A stretch of DNA of 64,000 nt from Sphingobacterium sp. UBA4616 (GTDB lineage Bacteria > Bacteroidota > Bacteroidia > Sphingobacteriales > Sphingobacteriaceae), in contig DGIS01000022.1 in assembly GCA_002386525.1 (NCBI GenBank), positions 124,001-188,000 on the forward strand, given 5' to 3'. The notes beneath the pieces are model-generated. The model saw nothing but the letters and a program-made list of their open reading frames with translations. It had not been told where the DNA came from and made no database searches. The position numbers were made by a program, and so were the translations under genes. This document shows, piece by piece, positions 42,350 to 52,075 of the stretch (the first letter of the stretch is position 1; each line of letters begins with the position of its first letter).

Positions 42350-45088
42350 ATGAAGAATATTGTAAAACAGGGAGTCGTTTTAGGAAGCATTTTCCTGTTA
42401 TTGCTAGCTATGCCCCTAGTTGGTATGGCTAAGTTATCAGTAACGCGTGTTCTGATAGAAGGACGCGAAAACCCATTGGGTATAAATACAGTAAAGCCTT
42501 CATTTAGCTGGCAATTGCACAGCGATAAATTTGATGTGCAACAACAGGCTTATCGTATCGAGGTCAGTAAAAGCACTCGTTTTGCGAAGCAGGATTTGCT
42601 TTGGGATTCCCAATGGGTAGCGACAGAGCAATCCCTAAATTTGTTATACCAGGGAAATCCTTTAGCTACAGGTACAAGTTATTACATCAGAATACACGTT
42701 CGTGATAATAAAAAGGAGATAGCCACAAGTGCGGTGCAACGGTTCCACACAGGGTTATTGCAAGCCCAAGATTGGGGCAATGCAAAGTGGATTGCAAAAG
42801 ATATATTACCGGATTCATTGGTCAATCCACTGCCACTAAGCTCCAGCAAGCTCCGCCTGGATAAAAGTTATGACCTTCCGGTTTTCCGGAAATCAGTTCA
42901 GGTGAAAAAGAAGATCAGTTCTTCGATTGCTTATGTGGCAGGCCTGGGACATTACGAGTTGCTATTGAATGGCAAGCGGGTAGATGATGCAGTGCTACAG
43001 CCGGGTTGGACAAAATATGACAAAGAAGCCTATTATGTGGTTTATGATCTTACCCAAGCCTGGCAACAGGGAAAGAATACAATCGCTGCCCTATTAGGAA
43101 ATGGGTTTTATTATATTCCACCAATTAAAGGCCGATTTCAAAAACATAAAGTTGCTTTTGGTCTACCAAAGCTCAAACTTAAGATCGTCAATACCTATAC
43201 GGACGGGAGGCAAGAAATCATCGTTAGTGATGCAGGCTGGAAAACACACCGGTCACCCATTACTTTTTCCAGCATGTATGGGGGCGAGGATTACGATGCA
43301 CGGATTTTACCTGATCATTGGTCAGCCCCTGTTTACGATGACAGGAACTGGCAGCAAGCGCGCATAACGGATGGGCCACATCTACGGGCTCAGGATATTG
43401 ATCCGGTAAAAATTATGCAGCGCTTCGCGCCCGTTGAATTACAGCAGGCTGATGGGGGGAAACGGATCACCTATGATTTTGGACAGAATGCGTCGGGCAT
43501 TGTCACTATGCAAATGACCGGACAAGCGGGAGATACCGTACGGGTGTATCCGGCCGAATTGCTGACTACGGATGGACTCCCCAGTCAAAAGCATTCAGGA
43601 AGCCCTTATTATTATCAATATATTTTTGCAAAAGATGGGACGGTATCCTGGCAGCCACGTTTTACGTATTATGGATTTCGCTATGCTGAAGTTCAGTTAC
43701 ATCCTGCCGGTAGCAAAGCGGTTCGGATGGATGCGATACAGTTGGCCCATATCCGGAATAGTACAGCGCAGGTAGGAAGCTTTCAAAGCTCCGATACGCT
43801 ATTTAATCAGATCCATGGATTGATCAATTGGGCTATTAAGAGTAATATGGTCAGTGTCTTTACCGATTGTCCACACCGCGAAAAATTGGGCTGGCTGGAG
43901 CAGTTACATTTAATGGGGCCGTCGGTACAATTTAACTTTGATGCTGAACGCCTGTTTGCCAAGTCGCTGCGGGACATGCGGCAATCTCAGACAAAGGATG
44001 GTCTAGTTCCTGAAATAGCGCCCGAATATGTACAGTTTGACTGGGGCGGTGATATGTTTAGGGACTCACCCGAGTGGGGAAGCAGCTCGATTATCTTGGG
44101 CTGGTATGCCTATCGTTGGTATGGAAACAAGTCTTTTCTTGCCGATAATTATGCCATGATGACCCGTTATATCGATTATTTGGGCACAAAAGCGAAGGGA
44201 CATATTTTAACACAGGGTTTGGGTGACTGGTATGATTTGGGACCGGAGCGTCCCGGTGTTTCCCAGCTGACTACTCCCGGGATTACGGCTACGGCAATCT
44301 ATTACTATGACTTGAAACTCATGGTAGACATCGCTATGCTACTTGGACAAAAAGAAGATGCCGAAAAATTTGAGACGTTACAGCAGGCCGTTTTCAGTGC
44401 CTTCAATCAACAATTTTATCGACCTCAGGAACATAGCTATGGCTCCGGTAGTCAGACAGCGCTGGCCATGCCACTGTATGTTGGACTGGTACCTCAGGAG
44501 GCCCAACAGGCAGTTTTTGAAAAACTAACAACAACGGTTTGCCAAAATGATACGGCGTTGACGGCGGGAGATATCGGTCATCGTTACCTGCTAAAGGTGT
44601 TACACTCCAACAACCGTGATGATCTGATTTATGCCATGCACCATCGTGATGACCGGCCCGGATATGGTTATCAGCTGCGAAAAGGTGCCACGGCACTGAC
44701 CGAGTCTTGGGCGGGTCTTCCAAACGTCTCCAATAATCATTTTATGCTTGGCCACCTGATGGAGTGGTTTCATACCGGTTTGGGCGGAATACAGCAAGAT
44801 GCAGGATCGACCGCATTTAAACACTTTCGAATCGAGCCCAAAATGCTGGATGCACTGAAAGACTGTGAGATAAATTTTAGAAGTCCATATGGAAAAATTT
44901 ATTTTAACCGAGAACAATCTAAAGGAAATTATCAAGTAGAGATACCTGTCAATAGCCAATGTACATTGGTTTTGCCAAAGGGAACTTATCAGGTCAATGG
45001 AAGAGCCATGGAGGCCCAAACTGTCAATGTAAAAGAAGACCATGTTGAATTCAAATTCGGCTCAGGAAAATATACAATTACTCAGTGA
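42350..45088 (+). CDS. GH78 alpha-L-rhamnosidase (copy 2)
   Basis: About 912 residues from the ATG at 42350, which begins a good signal peptide (MKNIVKQGVVLGSIFLLLLAMPLVGMA). An in-frame ATG at 42320 is an alternative that adds a lysine-arginine-rich leader. The same architecture as copy 1 is present (ENPLGINTVKPSFSWQL; GLGHYELLLNGKRVDDAVLQPGW; DFGQNASGIVTM; then the toroid). The catalytic-site motif reads DCPHREKLGWLEQLH instead of DCPQRNERQPWLGD, and the later glutamate is in GATALTESWAGLPN. The two copies belong to different branches of GH78 and may act on different rhamnose linkages (backbone versus side chain). It ends 105 bp before the next gene. Confidence 0.9.
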   Translation: MKNIVKQGVVLGSIFLLLLAMPLVGMAKLSVTRVLIEGRENPLGINTVKPSFSWQLHSDKFDVQQQAYRIEVSKSTRFAKQDLLWDSQWVATEQSLNLLYQGNPLATGTSYYIRIHVRDNKKEIATSAVQRFHTGLLQAQDWGNAKWIAKDILPDSLVNPLPLSSSKLRLDKSYDLPVFRKSVQVKKKISSSIAYVAGLGHYELLLNGKRVDDAVLQPGWTKYDKEAYYVVYDLTQAWQQGKNTIAALLGNGFYYIPPIKGRFQKHKVAFGLPKLKLKIVNTYTDGRQEIIVSDAGWKTHRSPITFSSMYGGEDYDARILPDHWSAPVYDDRNWQQARITDGPHLRAQDIDPVKIMQRFAPVELQQADGGKRITYDFGQNASGIVTMQMTGQAGDTVRVYPAELLTTDGLPSQKHSGSPYYYQYIFAKDGTVSWQPRFTYYGFRYAEVQLHPAGSKAVRMDAIQLAHIRNSTAQVGSFQSSDTLFNQIHGLINWAIKSNMVSVFTDCPHREKLGWLEQLHLMGPSVQFNFDAERLFAKSLRDMRQSQTKDGLVPEIAPEYVQFDWGGDMFRDSPEWGSSSIILGWYAYRWYGNKSFLADNYAMMTRYIDYLGTKAKGHILTQGLGDWYDLGPERPGVSQLTTPGITATAIYYYDLKLMVDIAMLLGQKEDAEKFETLQQAVFSAFNQQFYRPQEHSYGSGSQTALAMPLYVGLVPQEAQQAVFEKLTTTVCQNDTALTAGDIGHRYLLKVLHSNNRDDLIYAMHHRDDRPGYGYQLRKGATALTESWAGLPNVSNNHFMLGHLMEWFHTGLGGIQQDAGSTAFKHFRIEPKMLDALKDCEINFRSPYGKIYFNREQSKGNYQVEIPVNSQCTLVLPKGTYQVNGRAMEAQTVNVKEDHVEFKFGSGKYTITQ

Positions 45089-45159
45089 AAGCTGATATCG
45101 TGATTATTTTAGCCAATTATAAACCCATTGAAATACCATTAGACAACAACGTAAATAGT

Positions 45160-45170
45160 TCAGATTGTAC
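45160..45170 (+). repeat. degenerate relative of the TCAGGATAGTACA motif
   Basis: TCAGATTGTAC differs from the conserved 13-mer by one missing base and one mismatch. It lies 24 bp before the start of the propeller gene at 45194, in one of the few gaps within the cluster. This is a weak match and could be chance. Confidence 0.2.
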
Positions 45171-45193
45171 TAACGAAGAAAAAGAGTAGACAG

Positions 45194-46309
45194 ATGAAAA
45201 GATTAATGCTATTGCTATCCATTGCTTTGGCCGGTCCTAAATTAAAGGCTCAGACTCCGGCAGTTTCCAGTGCGGAAATGACAAAAATTTATGAAGAAGT
45301 AAAGACCCCCTATAAGTATGGACTTGTTTTAGTACCTGCGCATAAAGGCGAATTGATGGATTGTCCGACCATTTATAAGGAGGGGAAATATTGGTATATG
45401 ACCTATATTGTGTTTGATGGAAGTGGTTATGAGACCTGGCTGGCGCAGAGCTCGGATCTTTTGAACTGGAAGACCTTGGGGAAACAACTCTCCGTGGCAC
45501 CAGATGGCAGCTGGGATGCTAAGCAGCGAGCAGGATATAATGCCTTGGTGGATACAAAATGGGGCGGGAAGTATAAGCTCAACAGCTACGCTGGAAAATA
45601 CTGGATGTCCTATTTCGGTGGTTCCACAGCTGGTTACGAACCTGAGCCGCTGGCGATTGGAATGGCTTATACAACTAAAAAAGCAACACAACCTGTGGAA
45701 TGGCAACGGTTGTCTAAGCCCGTGTTGACCAGTACGGATCCGGATGTTTCCTGGTGGGAAAATCGGCATAAGCTATTCAAAAGCTATGTGATTGAAGATC
45801 CTGATAAACAGACGGGCCATCGCTTCGTCATGTATTACAATGCCGTAGGCGATTCATTACCCAATAATAAAGCAACGCGATGGTATGAACGTATTGGTAT
45901 GGCTGTGTCAGATGATATGGAAAACTGGAAGAGGTTCCAGCCGAACCCTGTGGTTCACCATCCGGTAGGAATTACGGGAGACCCTATGATTCAGCGGATC
46001 CAAAATACTTGGGTCATGTTTTATTTTGGCGCTTTCTGGAAAGACCGTAAAGGGGCATTCAATCGATTTGCGGCATCCAAGGATCTAATCCACTGGACAG
46101 ATTGGGATGGTGCAAATCTGATTGAATCAAGTGAAAGTTTTGATCAGCAATATGCGCACAAATCATTTGTATTGAAAGCGGAGGGTGTTGTTTATCATTT
46201 TTATTGTGCAGTGGACGGCAAAGGTAACCGCGGTATCGCCTTGGCAACTTCGAAAGATTTAGGTAGAAGTACGGTGCGTTTTAAAGACTTAAGCCATGAG
46301 CAAGAATAG
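45194..46309 (+). CDS. five-bladed propeller glycosidase, GH43/GH117/GH130-like
   Basis: A 371-residue secreted protein; the signal peptide ends near PKLKAQ (residue 20). Propeller repeats combine aspartate/aromatic strands: MDCPTIYKEGKYWYMTYIVFDGSGYETWLAQSSDLLNW is the first, followed by KYWMSYFGG, HRFVMYYNAV, TWVMFYFGAF and VYHFYCAVDG. The first acidic residue (MDCPT) and later D or E (GDPM, SFDQQYAHK) may make up a catalytic group, but the canonical GH43 set is not complete to my eye. Activity is therefore left as propeller glycosidase, perhaps on arabinose or galactose. It has its own 105-bp leader, so it may have a separate promoter. Confidence 0.65.
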   Translation: MKRLMLLLSIALAGPKLKAQTPAVSSAEMTKIYEEVKTPYKYGLVLVPAHKGELMDCPTIYKEGKYWYMTYIVFDGSGYETWLAQSSDLLNWKTLGKQLSVAPDGSWDAKQRAGYNALVDTKWGGKYKLNSYAGKYWMSYFGGSTAGYEPEPLAIGMAYTTKKATQPVEWQRLSKPVLTSTDPDVSWWENRHKLFKSYVIEDPDKQTGHRFVMYYNAVGDSLPNNKATRWYERIGMAVSDDMENWKRFQPNPVVHHPVGITGDPMIQRIQNTWVMFYFGAFWKDRKGAFNRFAASKDLIHWTDWDGANLIESSESFDQQYAHKSFVLKAEGVVYHFYCAVDGKGNRGIALATSKDLGRSTVRFKDLSHEQE

Positions 46310-46463
46310 CCCCTCAGGCCTAGGTCACTTTTCAAAAAACTATTCCTAATGGATAAACCCGAAGGAAGTTTAAATACCTCAATATAGACTAACGAATAAA
46401 GACGCAAGCACGAAGCCATCATTGACTGCAATGAAAGCAGTGCTTATAAATAACCATTTACTT

Positions 46464-48860
46464 ATGAATTTATATTATTTTATTTCTATTCTCTTTTTAT
46501 TTCAACTTCAGCTTGTATACGGACAAGGACGTTCAAAAATCAGCTTTAATGACAATTGGAATTTTACGTTGCAGGATCAGCTGGGCTATCGCTTGAACGA
46601 CGGAGATACCCAAGCTTGGGAATCGGTTGAATTGCCTCATGATTGGAGTATCAAAGCTGATTTTGATGCTAGTTACCCAGCAGGTAATGCAGGGGGAGCA
46701 TTGCCTGGCGGAATTGGCTGGTATAGTAAGGAGTTTAAGTTGCCGACCGCAGATCAGGGTAAAAATATACAGTTGTACTTTGGCGGAGTTTACCGTTATG
46801 CAGAAATATGGATTAATGGTGTTTATTTTGGGAAAAAGCCCAATGGTTACCTCTCTTTTACACTGGACCTGACTCCGCATATTAAATTTGGAAATCAACC
46901 CAATCGCATTGCTATTCGTGTGGACAATAGTAAACAGCCAAACTCCCGGTGGTATTCAGGCTCCGGAATCTACCGTGATGTTTATCTCATAAAAAGCAGC
47001 GAAGTACACCTCGACGAACAAGAAACTTTTATCACTACGCCGGAAATACAGGGTGTATTGGGGCAGCTTAAAGTACGTTCTAAATTGAATAAGTTGGCGC
47101 GACCTAAAGGCGTTGCAGGGAATAAATATCAAATTACAGTATGGGATCCCAAAGGAAATATACTGCTAAAAAAGACAGGGGTTGAGAAAGATGGATATAT
47201 TGATGCATCGCTTCAAGTGGAAAAGCCACAATTGTGGAGCCTAGCGTCGCCAAATTTATATCGTGTGCAACTCACTCTTTTAACTAAAAATAATACAGTC
47301 GAAGATCAAATTGAAAAGAGAATCGGATTCCGGACAATTCGCTTTGATGCGAAAACTGGCTTCTACTTAAACGGCGAGGCCTTGAAAATTTTAGGAGTAT
47401 GTATGCATCATGATTTGGGTGCTTTAGGAGCCGCTTTTAATAAGTCTGCTGCGAAAAGACAGCTTGTCATGATGAAAGAAATGGGTACAAATGCCATTCG
47501 AACCGCACACAATCCACCCGCAGAAGAGTTACTCGATCTCTGCGACGAAATGGGAATTTTGGTTTATAATGAAGCATTTGACATGTGGAAAAAGCGAAAA
47601 AACAAGTTCGACTACCACATTGGCTTTCCTACGGAACATCTCAAGGATATTGAAGCATGGGTGCGTCGAGATCGTAATCATGCTTCGGTTATCCTATGGA
47701 GCATCGGAAATGAAATCCGAGAACAATTTGATTCCACGGGTATTGCCTTAACGCAAGAGATGGCGAAATTAGTAAAATCCTTGGATCCCACACGCCCCGT
47801 TACTGCTGCCTTGACCGAAAATAATTATGTCAAGAACTTTATCGCACAGGCAGAGGCTTTGGATGTACTGGGCTTCAATTACAAACATGAAGATTATGAT
47901 AAATTACCTGTAGAATTCAAAAATATACCGCTGTTGGCATCAGAAACTGTTTCTGCCTTACAAACTAGAGGGGTGTATGACAAATTGCAAGATACGATTC
48001 AGTTCTGGCCAGCATCATCAAAGGACAAATATGTCGTTAACGGTAATCCCGATTTTACAGTTTCGGCCTATGATAATGTTGCTGCCTATTGGGGTACAAG
48101 CCATGAGAAAGCTTGGCTAGCGGTCAAGAATCGTCCTTTTTTGGCTGGAACATTTGTCTGGACCGGTTTTGATTATCTTGGCGAACCTGTTCCTTACCCT
48201 TATCCTGCAAGGAGCTCTTATTATGGTATTGTCGATCTTGCCGGTATTCCCAAAGATGTGTACTACATGTATCAGTCTGAATGGACAAACCAGGATGTCC
48301 TTCATCTTTTACCGCATTGGAACTGGAAAACAGGTGATACTGTGGACGTATGGGCTTATTATAATAAAGCTGACGATGTCGAGTTGTTCCTGAACGGCAA
48401 AAGTCTGGGAACTTCAGCCAAAACAGCAGATCGTCTGCACGCCAGCTGGAAGGTGCCTTTTGAAAAGGGGGAACTGAAAGTTGTTAAAAAGCGAGATGGT
48501 AAGATTGTTCAGGAAGCAAGTATGCGTACAGCGGGAGAAGCTAAGCGGGTAAAAGTCTCCTTAGAACATGAAAAATATGCCACAGGGGAATCCCGAGACC
48601 TTTATTTTGTGACTGCGGAATTGGTGGACCAAGCAGGACAGTCCGTGTTGCACAATGATCAAGAAATTGAGTTCATTGTAAAGGGAGATGCAAAAGTACT
48701 CGGGACTGACAATGGGTTTCAAGCCGATCTAAGAGGGCTGCATCGTCCCAACAGGAAAACATTTAAAGGAAAAGCATTAGGAATTATTCAAAAAATAGCG
48801 GATACGCCTTGCACCATAATTATCCGTTCGGTTTTGGGGGATCAACAAATTACAATCTAA
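46464..48860 (+). CDS. GH2 beta-galactosidase-like enzyme with DUF4982-type C terminus
   Basis: About 798 residues from the ATG at 46464, where MNLYYFISILFLFQLQLVYGQ is a clean signal peptide; an upstream ATG at 46431 is in frame and cannot be excluded. GH2 domains run in order: jelly roll (ELPHDWSIKADFD; YAEIWINGVYFGKKPNG), immunoglobulin-like, and TIM barrel with GVCMHHDLGALGAAFN. Acid/base E417 is in WSIGNE and nucleophile E494 in LASETVS. Residues after about 600 contain a DUF4982-like segment and a final beta domain with FRGLHRPNRKTFKGKAL-type DLRGLHRPNRKTFKGKAL. Exo-beta-galactosidase or related activity in the periplasm is likely. Confidence 0.87.
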   Translation: MNLYYFISILFLFQLQLVYGQGRSKISFNDNWNFTLQDQLGYRLNDGDTQAWESVELPHDWSIKADFDASYPAGNAGGALPGGIGWYSKEFKLPTADQGKNIQLYFGGVYRYAEIWINGVYFGKKPNGYLSFTLDLTPHIKFGNQPNRIAIRVDNSKQPNSRWYSGSGIYRDVYLIKSSEVHLDEQETFITTPEIQGVLGQLKVRSKLNKLARPKGVAGNKYQITVWDPKGNILLKKTGVEKDGYIDASLQVEKPQLWSLASPNLYRVQLTLLTKNNTVEDQIEKRIGFRTIRFDAKTGFYLNGEALKILGVCMHHDLGALGAAFNKSAAKRQLVMMKEMGTNAIRTAHNPPAEELLDLCDEMGILVYNEAFDMWKKRKNKFDYHIGFPTEHLKDIEAWVRRDRNHASVILWSIGNEIREQFDSTGIALTQEMAKLVKSLDPTRPVTAALTENNYVKNFIAQAEALDVLGFNYKHEDYDKLPVEFKNIPLLASETVSALQTRGVYDKLQDTIQFWPASSKDKYVVNGNPDFTVSAYDNVAAYWGTSHEKAWLAVKNRPFLAGTFVWTGFDYLGEPVPYPYPARSSYYGIVDLAGIPKDVYYMYQSEWTNQDVLHLLPHWNWKTGDTVDVWAYYNKADDVELFLNGKSLGTSAKTADRLHASWKVPFEKGELKVVKKRDGKIVQEASMRTAGEAKRVKVSLEHEKYATGESRDLYFVTAELVDQAGQSVLHNDQEIEFIVKGDAKVLGTDNGFQADLRGLHRPNRKTFKGKALGIIQKIADTPCTIIIRSVLGDQQITI

Positions 48861-48880
48861 GTATAGCTAGATACTCTTAA

Positions 48881-48890
48881 AGGATAGACA
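48881..48890 (+). repeat. partial copy of the TCAGGATAGTACA motif upstream of SusC2
   Basis: AGGATAGACA lies 56 bp before the second SusC start and 20 bp after the previous stop. It matches AGGATAGTACA with one base missing, and continues into CAGCTAAACAAA, which resembles the CAGGATAAACAA that follows copy 1. It supports a shared element in front of the two SusCD units, but the match is imperfect. Confidence 0.28.
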
Positions 48891-48946
48891 GCTAAACAAA
48901 CATAAAATAATAACCATTTAAACAAATTAAATCTAATAACTCAATT

Positions 48947-51900
48947 ATGAATAAAAACAAGATTAATATCGGAAAAATGACCTTAGGAGCTGCTGCTGCT
49001 AGTTCAAAGTATCCGATATTGATGCTCTTTTGCAGCTGTTTCATACTCGGAAGTCCATCGATTTCCAATGCTGCGTTACATGCCAATACGCTTCATAAAG
49101 TCACGGTAAATCAAGGAAATGAAATTAAAGGTAGAGTTACAGATGAGCAGGGAAATCCTATTGTAGGTGCTACTATAGCCTTGGTCAACTCGACGCAGTC
49201 TACCTCTTCCAACGCGAGGGGAGAATTTACACTTAAAATAACTGGAGACTCTGGCACCATCAAAATCACTTCGGTGGGCTATTCGGAAAGTTTATTAACA
49301 GTAAGAGTTGGGAATAGTGCCAATGTTGTATTAAGAAAAGATGATCAAGCACTAGAAGAAGTCGTGGTCATCGGTTATGGAACGGCCAAACGTCGGGATC
49401 TAACCGGCGCCGTAGCTTCCGTTAAATCCGAAGAGATTATGATGACGCCAACAGCCAATGTGATGGATGCCCTTCAGGGAAAAGTCTCCGGTCTGGATAT
49501 CACCAAATCATCCGGACGTGCTGGTGCCAATGTCGGTGCGAGCTTAAGGGGCAACAGGTCTTTCAGTGGTGATAATAATCCGCTCTATATTATAGATGGT
49601 ATTCCAGGGGATTTTACGAGTTTAAATCCCAGTGATATCGAATCCATAGACATTCTGAAAGATGCCTCATCGACGGCAATCTATGGTTCTGCAGGGTCAA
49701 ATGGTGTAATTATCATTACAACAAAACAGGGTAAATCCGGTAAAGCGATCGTAAATTTTGATTCCTATTTTGGGTATAATGGATTCCCCAAATATCCCCA
49801 TGGATTGTTGGGAGACGATTATATGAAACTGAAAAGGGAAGCCTATCGGGGTGAGCATGGTAACTATCCGGAATTTGCCAATAATATTTTTAAAAATCCT
49901 GCACAGCTGGAGGCTTATGAAAATGGCAAATGGGTAGACTGGGTGGACCTGGTCTTAAAAGACGGAATCCAGCAGAACTATAGCTTTTCAGTGAACGGGG
50001 GGAATGAAAAAACAAAAGCTTTTTTGTCCCTCAACTATAACGATGAAGAAGGACTTATAAAAAATGATAATAGTAAAAAATATGCTGTAAGAGCCAATAT
50101 TGATCATAAACTTTCTAACCTATTTAAAGTAGGTACGAATTTACAGTATACCTATAAAGATAATAATCAGGCTGCACAAAATGTATTCGGTAACAGTTTG
50201 ACCTTTTTGCCTTTAGGTGATGCTTTTGATGCCGACGGTAATATCAATCATATTCCAGTGGACGGAGTCACCAACCCTTTATCCGATCAGATCAAGGATC
50301 AGTATAAAAATAATATCCTGAATAATTATTTTGCGGGCAATGCCTATCTTGATTTTACGCCGGTCAAAGGATTTTCCTTCCGTTCAATTTTTGGTGCGAC
50401 GATTGGCTCTCAACGGACGGGAAGATATTTTGGCTCGCAGTCAATTGCAAATCCGGAGGCTGGCTTCAAATTGCCTGCAGCCGTTATCATCAATGACAGA
50501 AATTACAACTACCGTTGGGAAAATATACTGAATTATGAATTTAACCTACGTGAAGATCATCATTTTGCGCTGACTGGAGTCACATCATGGTCAAAAAACC
50601 AAGCAGAGCAGGCCTATGCGGGCGGATCGGGATTCGACCTCGACTCCTATTCTTTCCACAACCTGAGTGCGGCCACAACGTCTGTAATCCGCTCTTCTTA
50701 TATTGGTTCACAGTCAATGTCTTATGTAGGTCGGATCAACTATAACTATCAAGGACGGTACTTGCTATCCATTTCCAGCCGTTGGGATGGTGTGTCTCGA
50801 TTATCCGAAGGCAACAAATGGGATGTATTTCCAGCAGGAGCTTTTGCCTGGCGCCTGAGTGACGAGCAGTTCTTTGCGCCATTGAAAAGCAAAATATCGG
50901 AGTTAAAGCTACGCGCTGGTTATGGTATCACCGGTAATTCTGGTGGTGTAGGAGCTTACGGTACGCAAGCAGGGGGATATAATGCACCTAAGCCGGTAGG
51001 TTTTGGTGAAAGTACGCTCGGCCCGGCCTTTATTCTGAATCAACAACTGGCGAATAGGGACCTGGGCTGGGAGAAGTCGTATACGACCAATATTGGGCTC
51101 GATGCGCAATTTTTGAACCAACGAGCCAACCTGACCATTGATTGGTATAATACTGAAACGAAGGACCTGCTCTTTCTCAGGGATATGCCAGCTTCATTGG
51201 GCGGCTCCTGGGGTGCCCCTTTCAAGATGTGGCAGAATATTGGTGCAACAAACAATAGGGGCTTTGAACTCGCATTAAATACAAAAAATATTCAGGGGGA
51301 TCGTTTTGTCTGGAATTCAACATTGACTTTTGCGGCGAATAAAGAACGTGTGACCTCACTACCGGGGGGAAAAGACCTGATTTCAAATAACCTATTTCTA
51401 AATCAGCCGATCAGAACGTTTTTTGATTATCAATACCTCGGTATCTGGCAGGAAAGTGAAGCGGAGCAGGCAGCCTTATTCAATTCCAAACCCGGTGATA
51501 TCAAGTTATCCACCGATGGTACGGTCAATGAAGATGGTAAGCATGCCTATGGAGCGAAAGATAAACGTATTTTGGGATCTGCGGTTCCGAAATGGACCGG
51601 TGGATTTCAGAATAACTTCAAGTATCAAAACTGGGACCTTTCGGTCTTTTTAACAGCAAGATGGGGACAGATGCTGTCCAATAATTTGATCACACGTTAT
51701 GATCCAACAACCGGTGTCGGAAATAGCCCCGACGATATCGATTATTGGACACCAGAAAATCCAGGCGCTTATTTGCCAAGGCCAGGATTACATTCCTCGA
51801 CCAGTGGCTATATCGGGTTTGATGCGTTGAAATACGTGGATGGATCCTATTTTAAGGTGCGAAATATCACCTTGGGCTATAGTTTGCCGAAATCATTTAT

Positions 51901-52063
51901 TAAGCGGCTTTCCATGGAACGTTTCCGTTTTTATGCAACCGCTAACAATCCGTTCATCTTTACGAAAAGCAACTTGTTAAAGTATCAGGATCCCGAATCC
52001 AACGGTTCGGATAATTTTCCTTTGACCAAGCAGTTTGTTGTCGGATTGAATGTTACTTTTTAA
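48947..52063 (+). CDS. SusC-like TonB-dependent outer-membrane transporter 2
   Basis: A 1038-residue receptor with a long N-terminal signal region (about 1-45, ending near SNAALHA), a carboxypeptidase-like regulatory domain (EIKGRVTDEQGNPIVGATIAL), the TonB-box-like EEVVVIGYGTAKRRDLTGAVASV, and a plug (LQGKVSGLDI; PLYIIDGIPGD; IESIDILKDASSTAIYGSAGSNGVIIITTKQGK). The barrel ends in QFVVGLNVTF. It forms the second importer of the locus with SusD2 12 bp downstream. The plug differs clearly from SusC1, so the two pairs probably take up different oligosaccharides. Confidence 0.95.
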   Translation: MNKNKINIGKMTLGAAAASSKYPILMLFCSCFILGSPSISNAALHANTLHKVTVNQGNEIKGRVTDEQGNPIVGATIALVNSTQSTSSNARGEFTLKITGDSGTIKITSVGYSESLLTVRVGNSANVVLRKDDQALEEVVVIGYGTAKRRDLTGAVASVKSEEIMMTPTANVMDALQGKVSGLDITKSSGRAGANVGASLRGNRSFSGDNNPLYIIDGIPGDFTSLNPSDIESIDILKDASSTAIYGSAGSNGVIIITTKQGKSGKAIVNFDSYFGYNGFPKYPHGLLGDDYMKLKREAYRGEHGNYPEFANNIFKNPAQLEAYENGKWVDWVDLVLKDGIQQNYSFSVNGGNEKTKAFLSLNYNDEEGLIKNDNSKKYAVRANIDHKLSNLFKVGTNLQYTYKDNNQAAQNVFGNSLTFLPLGDAFDADGNINHIPVDGVTNPLSDQIKDQYKNNILNNYFAGNAYLDFTPVKGFSFRSIFGATIGSQRTGRYFGSQSIANPEAGFKLPAAVIINDRNYNYRWENILNYEFNLREDHHFALTGVTSWSKNQAEQAYAGGSGFDLDSYSFHNLSAATTSVIRSSYIGSQSMSYVGRINYNYQGRYLLSISSRWDGVSRLSEGNKWDVFPAGAFAWRLSDEQFFAPLKSKISELKLRAGYGITGNSGGVGAYGTQAGGYNAPKPVGFGESTLGPAFILNQQLANRDLGWEKSYTTNIGLDAQFLNQRANLTIDWYNTETKDLLFLRDMPASLGGSWGAPFKMWQNIGATNNRGFELALNTKNIQGDRFVWNSTLTFAANKERVTSLPGGKDLISNNLFLNQPIRTFFDYQYLGIWQESEAEQAALFNSKPGDIKLSTDGTVNEDGKHAYGAKDKRILGSAVPKWTGGFQNNFKYQNWDLSVFLTARWGQMLSNNLITRYDPTTGVGNSPDDIDYWTPENPGAYLPRPGLHSSTSGYIGFDALKYVDGSYFKVRNITLGYSLPKSFIKRLSMERFRFYATANNPFIFTKSNLLKYQDPESNGSDNFPLTKQFVVGLNVTF

Positions 52064-52075
52064 TGCCAATATGTT

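Noticed and set aside
46310..46345. Possible terminator around CCTCAGGCCTAGG after the 45194 gene
   Set aside because: Only short overlapping palindromes (AGGCCT, CCTAGG) without a stable stem or clear T-run.
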